The notes below the pieces were generated by a model. That model was not told the DNA's origin and did not search any database. It worked only from the letters and a program-made list of their open reading frames with translations. Position numbers and translations under genes: made by a program. Shown here in pieces: positions 41,894 to 50,907 of a stretch of DNA of 64,000 bases; position 1 is the first letter of the stretch, and each line of letters starts with the position of its first letter. Origin of the DNA: Sphaerobacteraceae bacterium (GTDB lineage: Bacteria > Chloroflexota > Chloroflexia > Thermomicrobiales > Thermomicrobiaceae); NCBI GenBank assembly GCA_007695115.1, contig REEK01000112.1, positions 1 through 64,000 on the forward strand, in the 5' to 3' direction.

Positions 41894-42385
41894 ATGGCAT
41901 CGACAAACTCATTCGATATCGTTTCTGATTTTGATCAGCAGGAACTCACGAACGCAGTCGATCAGACCGAACGCGAAGTTCGCACCCGCTTCGATCTCAA
42001 GAGCACACCGACAGAGATCGAACGCAACGACAATGAAATCGTCATCACCACGGACACTGATTTCACACTCGCTGCCGTTACCGATATTCTGGAGAGCCGG
42101 GTTATCCGGCGGGGCCTCTCGCTGAAGGTTCTCGACTATCAGAAGCAGGAGACTGCCAGCGGCGGCAAAGTGCGGCAGGAGATCAAGCTAAAGCGCGGTA
42201 TTCCAGAAGAAATCGCCAAGCAGATCAGCAAGCAGATCCGGTCTGATTTCAAGAAGGTAACCGCCCAGATTCAAGGCGATGAGGTCCGGGTGTCATCCAA
42301 GAACAAGGATGATCTTCAGGCGGTCATGCAGGCGATGAAGGAATCCGACTATCCGGTCGCGCTGCAGTTTACGAACTTCCGCTAG
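41894..42385 (+). CDS. YajQ/UPF0234 family nucleotide-binding protein
   Basis: The 163-residue protein belongs to the YajQ family of small two-RRM-like-domain proteins, some of which bind cyclic-di-GMP. It starts MASTNSFDIVSDFDQQEL, with TRFDLKST and the late GDEVRVSSKNKDDLQAVM segment, and ends with the conserved LQFTNFR. Its 3' end overlaps the convergent acyltransferase gene by 17 nt. Confidence 0.95.
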   Translation: MASTNSFDIVSDFDQQELTNAVDQTEREVRTRFDLKSTPTEIERNDNEIVITTDTDFTLAAVTDILESRVIRRGLSLKVLDYQKQETASGGKVRQEIKLKRGIPEEIAKQISKQIRSDFKKVTAQIQGDEVRVSSKNKDDLQAVMQAMKESDYPVALQFTNFR

Positions 42386-43508
42386 AGTCCGGGCGCGCAG
42401 TATTCGGGTAGTGTCCAATTGATGGATTCGATGATCGTGGCTCGTCCTCCTGGACGGGCCGCGCCTGTTTTTCACCTTCGTGGCTGGCCCACCGATCACG
42501 TTCCTCGCTGGATGGCCCAAGAATCTTCCCATCGAGCGGAGAGCCAACCGGGAAAACGCGGATCGCCTGCTGTGGCGCTGCGGTCCAGACACGCTGGAAC
42601 ATAACCCACTGATCGGGGGCAGATCGGAGCTGGCGCTCAAATACCTCGACGAGCTGTGCCAGTCCCTTCCGAATGTCTTCCTCCGCGTTGTCGGTCTTCT
42701 CCACGAAGAATGGTTCCTCGACGTGCATGTAGTATCCACCACGCTCCCGCCGGGCAAACGTCGGGATGATCGGGGCGCCAGAATCTCTGGCAATCCGGAT
42801 CGGCCCGGGTGGCAGCGTGGTCTCGGTGCCGAAAAACGTGACCGGCTTCCCGTTCTGGAAGAAGTCGCGGTCGGCAACGATCCCAATCAGTTGCCCGCGC
42901 TTCAACGCAGTCAGAACACGCCGGACGCCACCTGGAGTGGCCGGCTCCATTCTGGCGCCACGCGAGCCCCGCAGGTACGTTACTGCCGCATCGATGAACT
43001 CCGGCACCGTTCGGGCGGTCAGCAGGGTCAACTCATAACCACGCAACCAGAGGATCTGCCCGACATAGTCGAAGGCGCCGAAGTGCGCGGTGACCAGTAC
43101 CCCGCCCTTGCCGCTGGCAACCACTTGCTCGAGGCCTTCGATTCCCTCGGGATTCGTGCGCACGGAAGCGAGCAATTGCTCTGGTGAGAGGCGTGGAACA
43201 CGAGTGAGATCGGCGAAATTCCGGGCACTGGTGCGGAACACGTTCCGCGTCGCGCGTCGGAGTTCCCGGTCTGATGCCTCTGGCCCCAGAACATGGGAAA
43301 GGTTCGAGCGGACGTTGTTGCGATACGTCGGGAACAGGAGATAGAACAGCAATCCCCCGATATCGGACAGAAGGTAGAGGACACGACGATTGAGCAGCCA
43401 GAAAAGGCGGCTAACCGCTCGTGCCAGCCAGATCGCCAGTCGCAGCTTGAATGGATCTTTCGGAATCTGATTCTGTCCCGCCACCCGGCTCTCCCTGTTC
43501 GCGGCCAT
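42369..43508 (-). CDS. Lysophospholipid / PatA-LpxL-type acyltransferase
   Basis: The 379-residue membrane-associated protein belongs to the LpxL/HtrB/PatA family. It has an N-terminal hydrophobic segment, the catalytic HxxxxD motif in VTAHFGAFDYVG, GIVADRDFF and the substrate-binding GTETTLPPGPIRIA. With the CDP-alcohol transferase two genes upstream, it probably acylates a phosphoglycolipid. A PIM-like acyltransferase is possible because of the operon form. Its ATG overlaps the HAD stop (TGATG). Confidence 0.88.
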   Translation of the reverse strand: MAANRESRVAGQNQIPKDPFKLRLAIWLARAVSRLFWLLNRRVLYLLSDIGGLLFYLLFPTYRNNVRSNLSHVLGPEASDRELRRATRNVFRTSARNFADLTRVPRLSPEQLLASVRTNPEGIEGLEQVVASGKGGVLVTAHFGAFDYVGQILWLRGYELTLLTARTVPEFIDAAVTYLRGSRGARMEPATPGGVRRVLTALKRGQLIGIVADRDFFQNGKPVTFFGTETTLPPGPIRIARDSGAPIIPTFARRERGGYYMHVEEPFFVEKTDNAEEDIRKGLAQLVEVFERQLRSAPDQWVMFQRVWTAAPQQAIRVFPVGSPLDGKILGPSSEERDRWASHEGEKQARPVQEDEPRSSNPSIGHYPNTARPDSSGSS

Positions 43509-44158
43509 CAGGTAAATGACTCGATGCGCCAGCCGTTTGTCTGGGCGATTCCGCGCAAACGATCAGACGGATTCACGCAGATTGACTCCTCGAACAATTG
43601 CAGGAGCGGCTCGTCGGTATGATCGTCGGCGTAGCAGTAGGACTTATCCAGATCGAGTTGCTGCTCCTGCGCCAGATCCAGCATCAATTCTGCCTTGGCC
43701 GCACCGTACGGGTGTGCCGCCGCAAGCTTGCCAGTCAGGCGCCGATTCGACAGTTCCATCTGACTCGAAATGACATGATCGACGCCCAGACGATCACCGA
43801 GTGGTTCCACCACATACGGAAGCGACCCCGAGAGCAACACGATACGATGCCCCTGATCGCGATGCCACAGGAGGTGATCGATACCTCGCTGGGACAGCGC
43901 TGGCAGAATCCGCTCGAACGCGCAGCGTCTCCCGTGCAGGCGGAGTGCCGCATCATGCATTCCCGTAAGGTATGGGCGCTCAGCGCGAATCTGCTGGGCA
44001 ATGCTTCCCTGGTTCGATCCCTGGATCGCCGCCCGGACGGTCTTCACTAGCGAACCAGCACCGAGCAAGCGCCTCTCCAGCAGATATCGCAGGAAGATGC
44101 GTTCGGCTGTCGTTTTCGGTAACAGTGTTCGATCAAGATCGAATACAGCAGCAATCAT
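43508..44158 (-). CDS. HAD-IB family phosphatase
   Basis: The 216-residue protein is a HAD subfamily IB hydrolase (SerB-like). It has motif I FDLDRTLL at the N-terminus, motif II region VLLSGSLPYVVEP, and motif III/IV CYADDHTDEPLL. Because it sits between a CDP-alcohol phosphatidyltransferase and an acyltransferase with overlaps on both sides, it is a candidate phosphatidylglycerophosphate phosphatase. That role is inference from context. Confidence 0.88.
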   Translation of the reverse strand: MIAAVFDLDRTLLPKTTAERIFLRYLLERRLLGAGSLVKTVRAAIQGSNQGSIAQQIRAERPYLTGMHDAALRLHGRRCAFERILPALSQRGIDHLLWHRDQGHRIVLLSGSLPYVVEPLGDRLGVDHVISSQMELSNRRLTGKLAAAHPYGAAKAELMLDLAQEQQLDLDKSYCYADDHTDEPLLQLFEESICVNPSDRLRGIAQTNGWRIESFT

Positions 44159-44793
44159 CGAGATGACGTGGACTCCTCTTTGAGATAACTCATTGAATCT
44201 AAGAGCACCGGAATTCCCCGGATGACCGTGAGCGCAAGCGACGCATACACCATGAACCAGCCGAAGATCAGCATCGGCAATGAGTCGATGATCGTTGCGT
44301 ACAGCGTACCTTCGGCATCCGGCAAACGTGCGGCAAACAGAGCCGTCAGAAAGACGAACGCGATACCTTTCGCCGCTCCGTAGAACGCGCGCATGAATCG
44401 AGACGCCGTCAGGAAATGGGTGATCGGAGATCGGGCCATCGTGTTATCCCCGAACGCCGTCTTGCCCTTCGTATAGGCGACACCCCGCATCGTGTCGACG
44501 AAAAACCCTCGCGTCATCACCAGTAGTGGAGCCCAGACCCCGATCAACCCGAGATGGGCAAACACGATCCACAGGGCATTTTCGACAACCCGGTCTCCGG
44601 CGATATCGAGTACCGCACCGAATTCACTGGTCGAGCCCTGCCTCCGGGCGATAAATCCATCCAGCGCATCGCTAATGAAGACCACAAAGATCATAAACGC
44701 CATCACCGCCACCAGCGGAAATGATCGCGTATAGATCAGGGCAATCGTGAGAAAGAGGAGACCAAGGCGACCGATCGTAATGAAATTGGCCAT
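44155..44793 (-). CDS. CDP-alcohol phosphatidyltransferase
   Basis: The roughly 212-residue membrane protein transfers a phosphatidyl group from CDP-diacylglycerol to an alcohol. The family motif is complete: SDALDGFIARR, then EFGAVLDIAGD (DGxxAR...GxxxDxxxD). The ATG at 44793 (MANFITIG) follows GGGAGG. The frame extends 14 codons more without a site. The acceptor (glycerol-3-phosphate or inositol phosphate) cannot be told. It leads a three-gene lipid operon. Confidence 0.92.
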   Translation of the reverse strand: MANFITIGRLGLLFLTIALIYTRSFPLVAVMAFMIFVVFISDALDGFIARRQGSTSEFGAVLDIAGDRVVENALWIVFAHLGLIGVWAPLLVMTRGFFVDTMRGVAYTKGKTAFGDNTMARSPITHFLTASRFMRAFYGAAKGIAFVFLTALFAARLPDAEGTLYATIIDSLPMLIFGWFMVYASLALTVIRGIPVLLDSMSYLKEESTSSR

Positions 44794-44893
44794 ACGCCTC
44801 CCGCTCAGCCGTTTCGTCACGACGGTAGCCAGCAAAATCCAGCTACGCTCCCCTGCAATCTCCCCCGCAGCAATGCGATGCGAGGGCTGTGCG

Positions 44894-44899
44894 ATTATA
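44894..44899 (-). promoter_or_regulatory. Extended -10 promoter of the lipid operon
   Basis: TGCTATAAT on the minus strand is an extended -10, about 100 nt before the CDP-alcohol transferase start and just after the DUF3048 stop. Transcription would begin near 44887. Confidence 0.55.
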
Positions 44900-44910
44900 G
44901 CAGAGGGTCT

Positions 44911-46068
44911 CTAATCGACCGCCTGAGCGGACATATCGAGCGGCAAGAGATTGATCCACGTCTTGCCTTCGGCCAGCGAGATCTCTTCTCCAGATGACTG
45001 ATCATAAAAACGGAATGGATCCGACTGTTCATCGCGCCGCCACTCGACTTCGTAGCGTTCGCCATTGCGCAGAACCCAGGCATTCCCACTGCCGTACAGA
45101 TCGACGTCATTGGAGACCTCTCCGCGCGTGTTTGGAGCGATATCGCCCACGAAGAACGGCGCCCAGATCACTACCACGTTACGGGGTGAGACGATCTCAT
45201 CCGTCACCGCGTCACGAGCCTCGACTCCGCCAACGATTCGATCATACGAATCGGTCTCTTCATTGAAGCGGAACTCCACTGAACCCGAGGCGAAGGGAAT
45301 ATCAACTCCTGCACCCGCGACACCGCCGTCCGGAGTATCACCGAACGTGAACGGTGTATTCTCGGCCAGTCGATTCCAACCCTGGCTGTCCGCAACTTCG
45401 CGGAGCGCCGGGATCGAGGTGAACAGGTTGTGCGGGGCAGAGCGGCTGTTGTCCCGCCAGGCTGCCGAGCTGGCGTTCCCTTCAAGAACCAGCAGCGGCA
45501 AGCCTCGCTGCCAGAGCCGGTCCTGAACCCCGATCGACGCCCCGGAATAGGCAAGTGCGGCGTCGTGCATCGGAGCAACATCCACATCCATCAACCGGGC
45601 ACTACGAGCCGGCCCAACGACCTCGGGTGCAGAGGTCTGATACAGCGCCAGGAATCGTGTAATTCCGGCTTCGGTCGGAGACTCGTAGATGAGGTCCGCC
45701 TCGACCAGTCCAGTGTGCGGTCGGGCCTGTGGAGAGTTGTCGATCCGCACCGCAATCGGTCGGAGCGGTGGTTCGTCTACTGGTTCACCGGTCAGCGTCG
45801 AACGATGCTCGGACTCCGGTGTTGGTTCAGGCGTTGGCTCAACCGTCGCGGTTGGCTCCGGCGTGGGCTCGGGCGTAGCGGTCGCGGTCGCTGTGGCGGT
45901 CGGCTCAGGGGATGGTGTCGGTTCCGGTGTCGCCGTTGGTTCAGGCGTCAACGTCACAACCGCAGTTGGCGTGGGTTCGATTTCAACGTCGTCGTCATCG
46001 TTGCTCGAACAGGCAACGACAGTGATCGTCAGCGCGAACGAGATAATTGCGAGGACCAGGATTCGCAC
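44911..46068 (-). CDS. DUF3048 (YerB-like) lipoprotein
   Basis: The protein has a lipoprotein signal (LVLAIISFALTITVVAC) with lipobox VVAC. A low-complexity Thr-Pro-Glu linker of about 60 residues follows, then a DUF3048 domain (RPIAVRIDNSPQARPHTGL, YEMP-like LIYESPTEAGITRFLALY). The GTG at 46068 is chosen because GGAGG lies 8-9 nt upstream. The linker probably spans the cell wall. YerB-type proteins have no proven function. Length is 385 residues. Confidence 0.88.
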   Translation of the reverse strand: MRILVLAIISFALTITVVACSSNDDDDVEIEPTPTAVVTLTPEPTATPEPTPSPEPTATATATATPEPTPEPTATVEPTPEPTPESEHRSTLTGEPVDEPPLRPIAVRIDNSPQARPHTGLVEADLIYESPTEAGITRFLALYQTSAPEVVGPARSARLMDVDVAPMHDAALAYSGASIGVQDRLWQRGLPLLVLEGNASSAAWRDNSRSAPHNLFTSIPALREVADSQGWNRLAENTPFTFGDTPDGGVAGAGVDIPFASGSVEFRFNEETDSYDRIVGGVEARDAVTDEIVSPRNVVVIWAPFFVGDIAPNTRGEVSNDVDLYGSGNAWVLRNGERYEVEWRRDEQSDPFRFYDQSSGEEISLAEGKTWINLLPLDMSAQAVD

Positions 46069-46234
46069 GGGGAAGTTCCTCCAGCCAGCCATCCAGATCG
46101 GAAGGCAAGGCGGTGTGAATGAGTACGGGATGTTCGCTCGTCGGGGAGATCGTTTCGCCGCTCCGTGTCCATCAATGACGAACAACCGGGATTCTAACGC
46201 GTCACGGCATGTTCGGCCACGTTCAGGGAGCGGA

Positions 46235-48259
46235 TTAATTAAGAAGCATAATGAGTGCGAGCCACGTTACGAGGTGAACAAGCAATGTAGAACTGACCAG
46301 CAATCGGGCCGCAAAACGGTCGAACTGGGCGATACTCCAGGCCAGTCCAACATTGGCGATCAGTACCAACCCGGCAATCACCGGAAGAATCCAGATTTCC
46401 CGCGGCTCGCCGATCCGGCCGGGAAGTCCATCAACGTTCCAGTGCAACGTCAGTGAGGGCGGGATATCGTCGTACTGAATCATGATATAGCCAACCATCG
46501 CGACCGTGGTCAGCACCCCGATGCCCGCAACAGCCAGAGAAAATCGATCCCGATGCAACATCGGACGAAGCGCCGGGCTGGTTGGGTCGGGCTCCTGACG
46601 ATAGACCCGGGTCAACGGTTGCAACACCTCCCGTCGCGGCCTGCCAGACGGAGCCAGCACTGGTTCCGGAGCCGTAAACGGGATAGGTGATCGGAGTCCT
46701 GATCGAACTGGCTCCTGCTCCGGCACATAGGGAATCTCTTCTTCAGACTCCGACGGCGGATCCGGAAACCAGACTTCATACGGGGCGGTCGGTGCCTCGG
46801 ACGCCGGATCGATCTCGGGTTCCGGCAGTGGCTCCAGTTCCACATGGACCGGAATGCCGAACGCGGGAGCAACATCCGGGGCAGACGCCCCGAATCGCTG
46901 GCCACTAGCCGGGTCGTGATCAGCTGGAAACGATGTGCCAAATACCGGCCCCGGTGGAGGTGGTGGTGGTGGTGCCGCTGGCTGCGGTATCGGCTCGTCC
47001 GCAGGCGTCTGCGCATCTGAAGCCGGATCAGGCCGCTCAGGGGCTGCAATCGGCTGATCCGCGGGCGTCTGCGAATCCACCGGCGGCGCTTCGGATCGCA
47101 CCGGTTGCGGAGGCACCGACGAAGGAGGCTCCTCCGGATCCTGATGTCCGAATGACGCGTCCGATGGTGCGGGTGCTGGTGGCGACTCCGGTTCCGGAGG
47201 TCGTCGCTGTTCTCCGGTTTCTGGTGACGAATCCCGGCGCTCGGCGGGCGGGGCAACAGGTGACTCACCCGCCCGTTGCTGATGTCCGAATGACGCGTCC
47301 GATGGCGCTGGCTCAGGTGGCGACTCCGGTTCCGGAGGTCGTCGCTGTTCTCCGGTTTCTGGTGACGAATCCCGGCGCTCGGCGGGCGGTCCAGCCGGGG
47401 CAGCAGGTGGCTCCCCGGACGATTGTTGATATCCGAATGACGGTTCCGATGGAGCGGAAGACGATGGCGCAGGTGGTGATGCTGTTGGCGACTCCGGTTC
47501 CGGAGGCCGGCGCTGTTCTCGGGCTTCCTGTGCTGAAACCATGCGCTCGACGGGCGGGGCAGCCGGTGCGACAGGGGGCGCCGGCGGTAGCTCTAACGGG
47601 GCATTCTGCTCCTGAGAAGGTTGCGGTTGCGGTAGTTGCTGGCGTGGCTGCTCCTGATCCCGGTATCGCTGCGGCGGCTGTTCAGGCTGTGGAGGCGATT
47701 CAGCGTCGGGCGCCGCTTCATGAAACATACGATGCCAGCGGATTAGTTCCTCAGTGAAGAGTAATGGGCGCTCGGGTGAAATCGCGAAGATCTCTCCATC
47801 GGATCGAACGACCAGCAACTGACGGCGCGGTGGAAGTGTTGCCGCAACCTGGATGTCGCCGACATCTGTCTTGCGTGTCCCGACATAGTATCCGGGCCAG
47901 AAAAGCTGCCAGCCCATGTCCTGTTCACCGAGAACGTCGGCCGCGGACTCGACCGCTTCGATCTCATCGTAGGGGATCTTCTCGCGCCAGAGACCCCAGG
48001 CCATCGTCAGACCTTGAGAATCCAGCGTATAGCTGAACAGGATGTAACTGACTAACAGGTAAAGAAAGATGAGGCTGAAGAAAGCGGAGACGCCAAGAAG
48101 GACAGCGAGAACGGTCTGACTGATCTCGATCTGAACAATGTCCAGGATCGCCAGCGTTGATCCAGTGGCAACCAGCAGCGACAGAATCAGAAGGACGGCC
48201 GCAATCATCCCACCCGGGGAGGCTGCGGCACTCCATCGACTGGAATGATCCTCGAGCAT
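46235..48259 (-). CDS. Membrane protein with PH-like domain and long proline-rich repeat region
   Basis: The 674-residue product has two N-terminal membrane helices followed by a PH-like domain (YTLDSQGLTMAWGLWREKIPYDEIEAV), a roughly 350-residue Pro/Glu/Ser-rich region, and a C-terminal part with three membrane helices including DIPPSLTLHWNVDGLPGRIGEPR, which resembles DUF1648. In the middle, a segment around PPEPESPPEPAPSDASFGHQ is tandemly repeated. No enzymatic motif is seen. It may be an envelope scaffold, but the function is unknown. Confidence 0.8.
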   Translation of the reverse strand: MLEDHSSRWSAAASPGGMIAAVLLILSLLVATGSTLAILDIVQIEISQTVLAVLLGVSAFFSLIFLYLLVSYILFSYTLDSQGLTMAWGLWREKIPYDEIEAVESAADVLGEQDMGWQLFWPGYYVGTRKTDVGDIQVAATLPPRRQLLVVRSDGEIFAISPERPLLFTEELIRWHRMFHEAAPDAESPPQPEQPPQRYRDQEQPRQQLPQPQPSQEQNAPLELPPAPPVAPAAPPVERMVSAQEAREQRRPPEPESPTASPPAPSSSAPSEPSFGYQQSSGEPPAAPAGPPAERRDSSPETGEQRRPPEPESPPEPAPSDASFGHQQRAGESPVAPPAERRDSSPETGEQRRPPEPESPPAPAPSDASFGHQDPEEPPSSVPPQPVRSEAPPVDSQTPADQPIAAPERPDPASDAQTPADEPIPQPAAPPPPPPPGPVFGTSFPADHDPASGQRFGASAPDVAPAFGIPVHVELEPLPEPEIDPASEAPTAPYEVWFPDPPSESEEEIPYVPEQEPVRSGLRSPIPFTAPEPVLAPSGRPRREVLQPLTRVYRQEPDPTSPALRPMLHRDRFSLAVAGIGVLTTVAMVGYIMIQYDDIPPSLTLHWNVDGLPGRIGEPREIWILPVIAGLVLIANVGLAWSIAQFDRFAARLLVSSTLLVHLVTWLALIMLLN
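46935..47560 (-). repeat. In-frame tandem repeats in the proline-rich region
   Basis: Two near-identical blocks of roughly 110 nt start near 47141 and 47281 (shared runs include gatgtccgaatgacgcgtcc), with a third, more diverged copy near 47430. They are in frame within the 46235-48259 gene and encode Pro/Ser/Glu-rich peptide repeats. Recent duplication is likely. Confidence 0.75.
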
Positions 48260-48338
48260 GTTCCGATCCTCGTCTCAGAAACAACCTGCAGAACGCACCT
48301 GATCGCACAACTGTGTTATCGACTGGTGAGAAGTGTAC

Positions 48339-48371
48339 GGCATGAGTACGGTTGGTGTCCGTACTCATGCC
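48339..48371. other. Perfect 13-bp inverted repeat
   Basis: GGCATGAGTACGG (48339-48351) is followed by a 7-nt loop and its exact complement (48359-48371). It lies 12 nt after the parvulin-gene stop and 80 nt before the next start. No U-run follows on either strand, so it is a hairpin of unknown role: operator, processing site or Rho-independent-like end. Confidence 0.6.
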
Positions 48372-48383
48372 AGTATTCGACTG

Positions 48384-49931
48384 CTAGTTGTCGTCCTCGA
48401 CAGTATCGAAGGGATCATCGCCATCGAACAGGTCGTCCTGTTCATCGGGATCGATCTCTATTTCCTGCTGCATATCGACATCCGGCTGCATCTCCGGTTG
48501 CGGTGGCTGCGGGGCACCGGCCGGCGGCTCGAACTGGCCCGGTGGCGCCTGTTCCGGCGCGTCAGGAACCTCATAGTCAGTTTCGATATCCGCTTCCGCT
48601 CGCTTCTCTTCGAGCCAGTCCGAGAACATCTGGGATCTTCGCTGCTGGAGAAGCTGCAGATCGATCGGGCGATCGTCATCACGATCAGTCAGGAGAATCA
48701 CATGCCATCCGAAATCACTCTGGAACGGCTCGCTGATCTCATCGACATCGAGATCGAAGGCCACCTCGTCGAACTCCTCGACCATCACTCCACGCGGGAA
48801 CCACCCCAGCTCACCACCATTGGGCGCCGTCTGGGTGTCAGTGCTCTGCTCTTCCGCGACTTCGGCAAAGTCTGCGTCCTCTTCAGTCACCCGCTCGTAG
48901 ATGACCTGAGCCGCATCCTGCGTTGCCACCAGAATATGGGACGCCTCAACCTGTTCTTCACGGGTTGCCACGTCCTCGGCCAGATGGTTCTGGATCTTCT
49001 CTCGGGCGATATCCGGAATCAGGAACATCTCCACGAACTCATCGTGTGAGATCCCTGCCCGGTCGAGCAAAAACTCCTGATGATCTTCCTGATTCGCCTC
49101 TGCCGTCAGGCGGATCTCCGCTTCAGCTGGCGTCGGCTCGGGTTCTGGAGTCGGCTCGATCTCGGCATCATCGAGTTCGGCATCGTCAGCCGATTCATCA
49201 TCCGCAGTGGCGTCGTCAGCTGCGTCCGCGTCGTCAGTGGCGTCCGCATCATCAGTGGCTTCGGAATCGTCGGTTGCCTCGTCATCGGCCTCAGCCTCGG
49301 CTTCAGCTTCTTCCATCGCTTCCTGCTCGGCTTCCATCTCCGCTTCCTGTGCCTCGGCAGTCGCCGTTGCCCAGGCCTCGGCAGTTGGATCAGCCGATGG
49401 ACCGAGGTCGTCGTCAGCAATGGACATACCGGTGAAGAATTCGACTACACGGTTGTCGATCTCCTCATCAGTAATCTCCAGACCGAAATCATCGAGTGCG
49501 TCCATAAGAATCTTGTTGTTGATCATTTCATCGACGGTCATCGGATCGATCGATGCGTTCTCGACGTTACGGAACTCTTCATCAGCTTCAGCGGCCAGTT
49601 GCAGGTACTGCTGCCCCTGCTCGCCCTCCATGAACTGTGCGAACTGCTGGTACTGGTTGATCTGGTTCAACAGCTCGTAACGCCGAAAATCCCAGTAGTC
49701 TGATCGGGAAATTGACTCGCCATTGACCGCCGCCACAGACTGTCTCGGCAAGTGGACGTACTGGTAGTAGGCCCCGATCGCGAGAATCAGCACCAGCACC
49801 ACCGAGACAACACTGACGGTCAGAAGCATGAGCTGCCGCCGGTAGGCATCCAGCTCCGCCTGGGACAGGCGTTCGTTGTCAGTCTCGCCGGTCGTAATTC
49901 GCCGGTACTCGTTTCGGATGCGTTCCACCAT
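48384..49931 (-). CDS. SurA/PpiC-type peptidyl-prolyl isomerase with acidic insert
   Basis: The 515-residue protein has one N-terminal membrane anchor (LLTVSVVSVVLVLILAIGAYY), a SurA_N-like chaperone region, and a parvulin domain (ASHILVATQDAAQ ... GGELGWFPRGVMVEEFDEVAF ... GWHVILLTDR). Between them lies a strongly acidic, repeat-rich insert of about 80 residues (runs of DD, AT, AE). A Pro/Gln-rich tail ends the protein. It is probably an extracytoplasmic foldase. Confidence 0.9.
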   Translation of the reverse strand: MVERIRNEYRRITTGETDNERLSQAELDAYRRQLMLLTVSVVSVVLVLILAIGAYYQYVHLPRQSVAAVNGESISRSDYWDFRRYELLNQINQYQQFAQFMEGEQGQQYLQLAAEADEEFRNVENASIDPMTVDEMINNKILMDALDDFGLEITDEEIDNRVVEFFTGMSIADDDLGPSADPTAEAWATATAEAQEAEMEAEQEAMEEAEAEAEADDEATDDSEATDDADATDDADAADDATADDESADDAELDDAEIEPTPEPEPTPAEAEIRLTAEANQEDHQEFLLDRAGISHDEFVEMFLIPDIAREKIQNHLAEDVATREEQVEASHILVATQDAAQVIYERVTEEDADFAEVAEEQSTDTQTAPNGGELGWFPRGVMVEEFDEVAFDLDVDEISEPFQSDFGWHVILLTDRDDDRPIDLQLLQQRRSQMFSDWLEEKRAEADIETDYEVPDAPEQAPPGQFEPPAGAPQPPQPEMQPDVDMQQEIEIDPDEQDDLFDGDDPFDTVEDDN

Positions 49932-50077
49932 GAGTCAGTGTCCTCGGTTCTCTCTGCCGGCAAATGCAAATCGCGCCCGATGCTGTGAACCGGCCGGTCC
50001 GGCATCGCGCGCGATTGTCTGCACCGTTCAATTCGGGTCGGATGAACTCGCGCAATTGATCAGGATGCGGCCCGGGT

Positions 50078-50392
50078 CTACTGGCTGAACGGAATCAGCG
50101 CAACGTGACGGGCACGCTTGATTGCTCGGCCCAGCATCCGCTGGTGCTTGGCACAGGTACCGGACTGGCGCCGTGGCTCGATCTTTCCGCGATCGGAGAC
50201 ATAGCGACGAAGTCGGCCAATATCCTTGTAATCAACAACGCCGATGCCATCAATGCAGAAATGGCACACCTTGCGTCGTGGGAAATAGCGGTTTCCACCG
50301 CCTCCACCGCCGCCGAAACGACGACGCGGCGGTCCACCGCGTTCGCCACCACCACGCGAACCTGAGCCCCTGTTATCTCGTTCTTCTGACAC
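50078..50392 (-). CDS. rpsR: 30S ribosomal protein S18
   Basis: S18 binds the 30S platform with S6. The conserved core is PRRKVCHFC ... [17 protein letters not shown] and [22 protein letters not shown]. An N-terminal Gly/Arg-rich extension of about 45 residues, with a run of seven glycines, precedes it. The GTG at 50392 (MSEERDN) is chosen as start. It is last in the rpsF-ssb-rpsR operon. Confidence 0.95.
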   Translation of the reverse strand: MSEERDNRGSGSRGGGERGGPPRRRFGGGGGGGNRYFPRRKVCHFCIDGIGVVDYKDIGRLRRYVSDRGKIEPRRQSGTCAKHQRMLGRAIKRARHVALIPFSQ

Positions 50393-50475
50393 GAAGCCTG
50401 TTCCTCTCCAGATTTGCTCGCAATGCAATCGTGTTCGTCTTCGTCTGGACAACCCTGCGTAGACGGTCTAATCGA

Positions 50476-50889
50476 TTAGAACGGCAGGTCGTCCAGCTCA
50501 TCGTCATTACTGTTCTGTCCACCGCGCTGCTGCTGACCTTCGCCCTGCGTATCACCGCGGGGGGTCAGGTTCATGATCTCATTGGCTACAATCTCAACGC
50601 TCTGCCGTTCCTGCCCATCATTTCCGGTGAACCGGTTGATCTGCAGTCGACCCTCAACGTAGACCCTGTTGCCTTTGCTGTAATACTTATCAGCCATCTC
50701 GGCAAGCTGCCCGAAACAAACGATGCGATACCAGTCTGGCGGAACTTCCTCGCCACCTTGCTGGTTTCGCGGTGTTCGGTTTACCGCGACCGTAAAGTTG
50801 GTCACAGCGGTCCCGCTCTGCGAAAATCGCATCTCGGGTTCCTGGCCAATGTTGCCGATAATGTGTGCCCGTGCTCGCCCAGTCGACAT
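50476..50889 (-). CDS. ssb: Single-stranded DNA-binding protein
   Basis: SSB coats single-stranded DNA during replication and repair. The 137-residue protein has the OB-fold segments IIGNIGQEPEMRFSQSG, WYRIVCFG, and KGNRVYVEGRLQ, and the C-terminal partner-binding tail DDLPF. It lies between rpsF and rpsR, the classic S6-SSB-S18 operon. Confidence 0.97.
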   Translation of the reverse strand: MSTGRARAHIIGNIGQEPEMRFSQSGTAVTNFTVAVNRTPRNQQGGEEVPPDWYRIVCFGQLAEMADKYYSKGNRVYVEGRLQINRFTGNDGQERQSVEIVANEIMNLTPRGDTQGEGQQQRGGQNSNDDELDDLPF

Positions 50890-50907
50890 TGCACGCTCCC
50901 TGCTGCG

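Noticed and set aside
45820-45960. Thr-Pro-Glu repeat DNA near 45.9 kb as a regulatory repeat
   Set aside because: It is the coded linker of the DUF3048 lipoprotein.
46935-47560. CRISPR-like spaced repeats
   Set aside because: The repeats are in frame, long, few and adjacent, and encode Pro/Ser/Glu-rich peptide. No cas genes are near.
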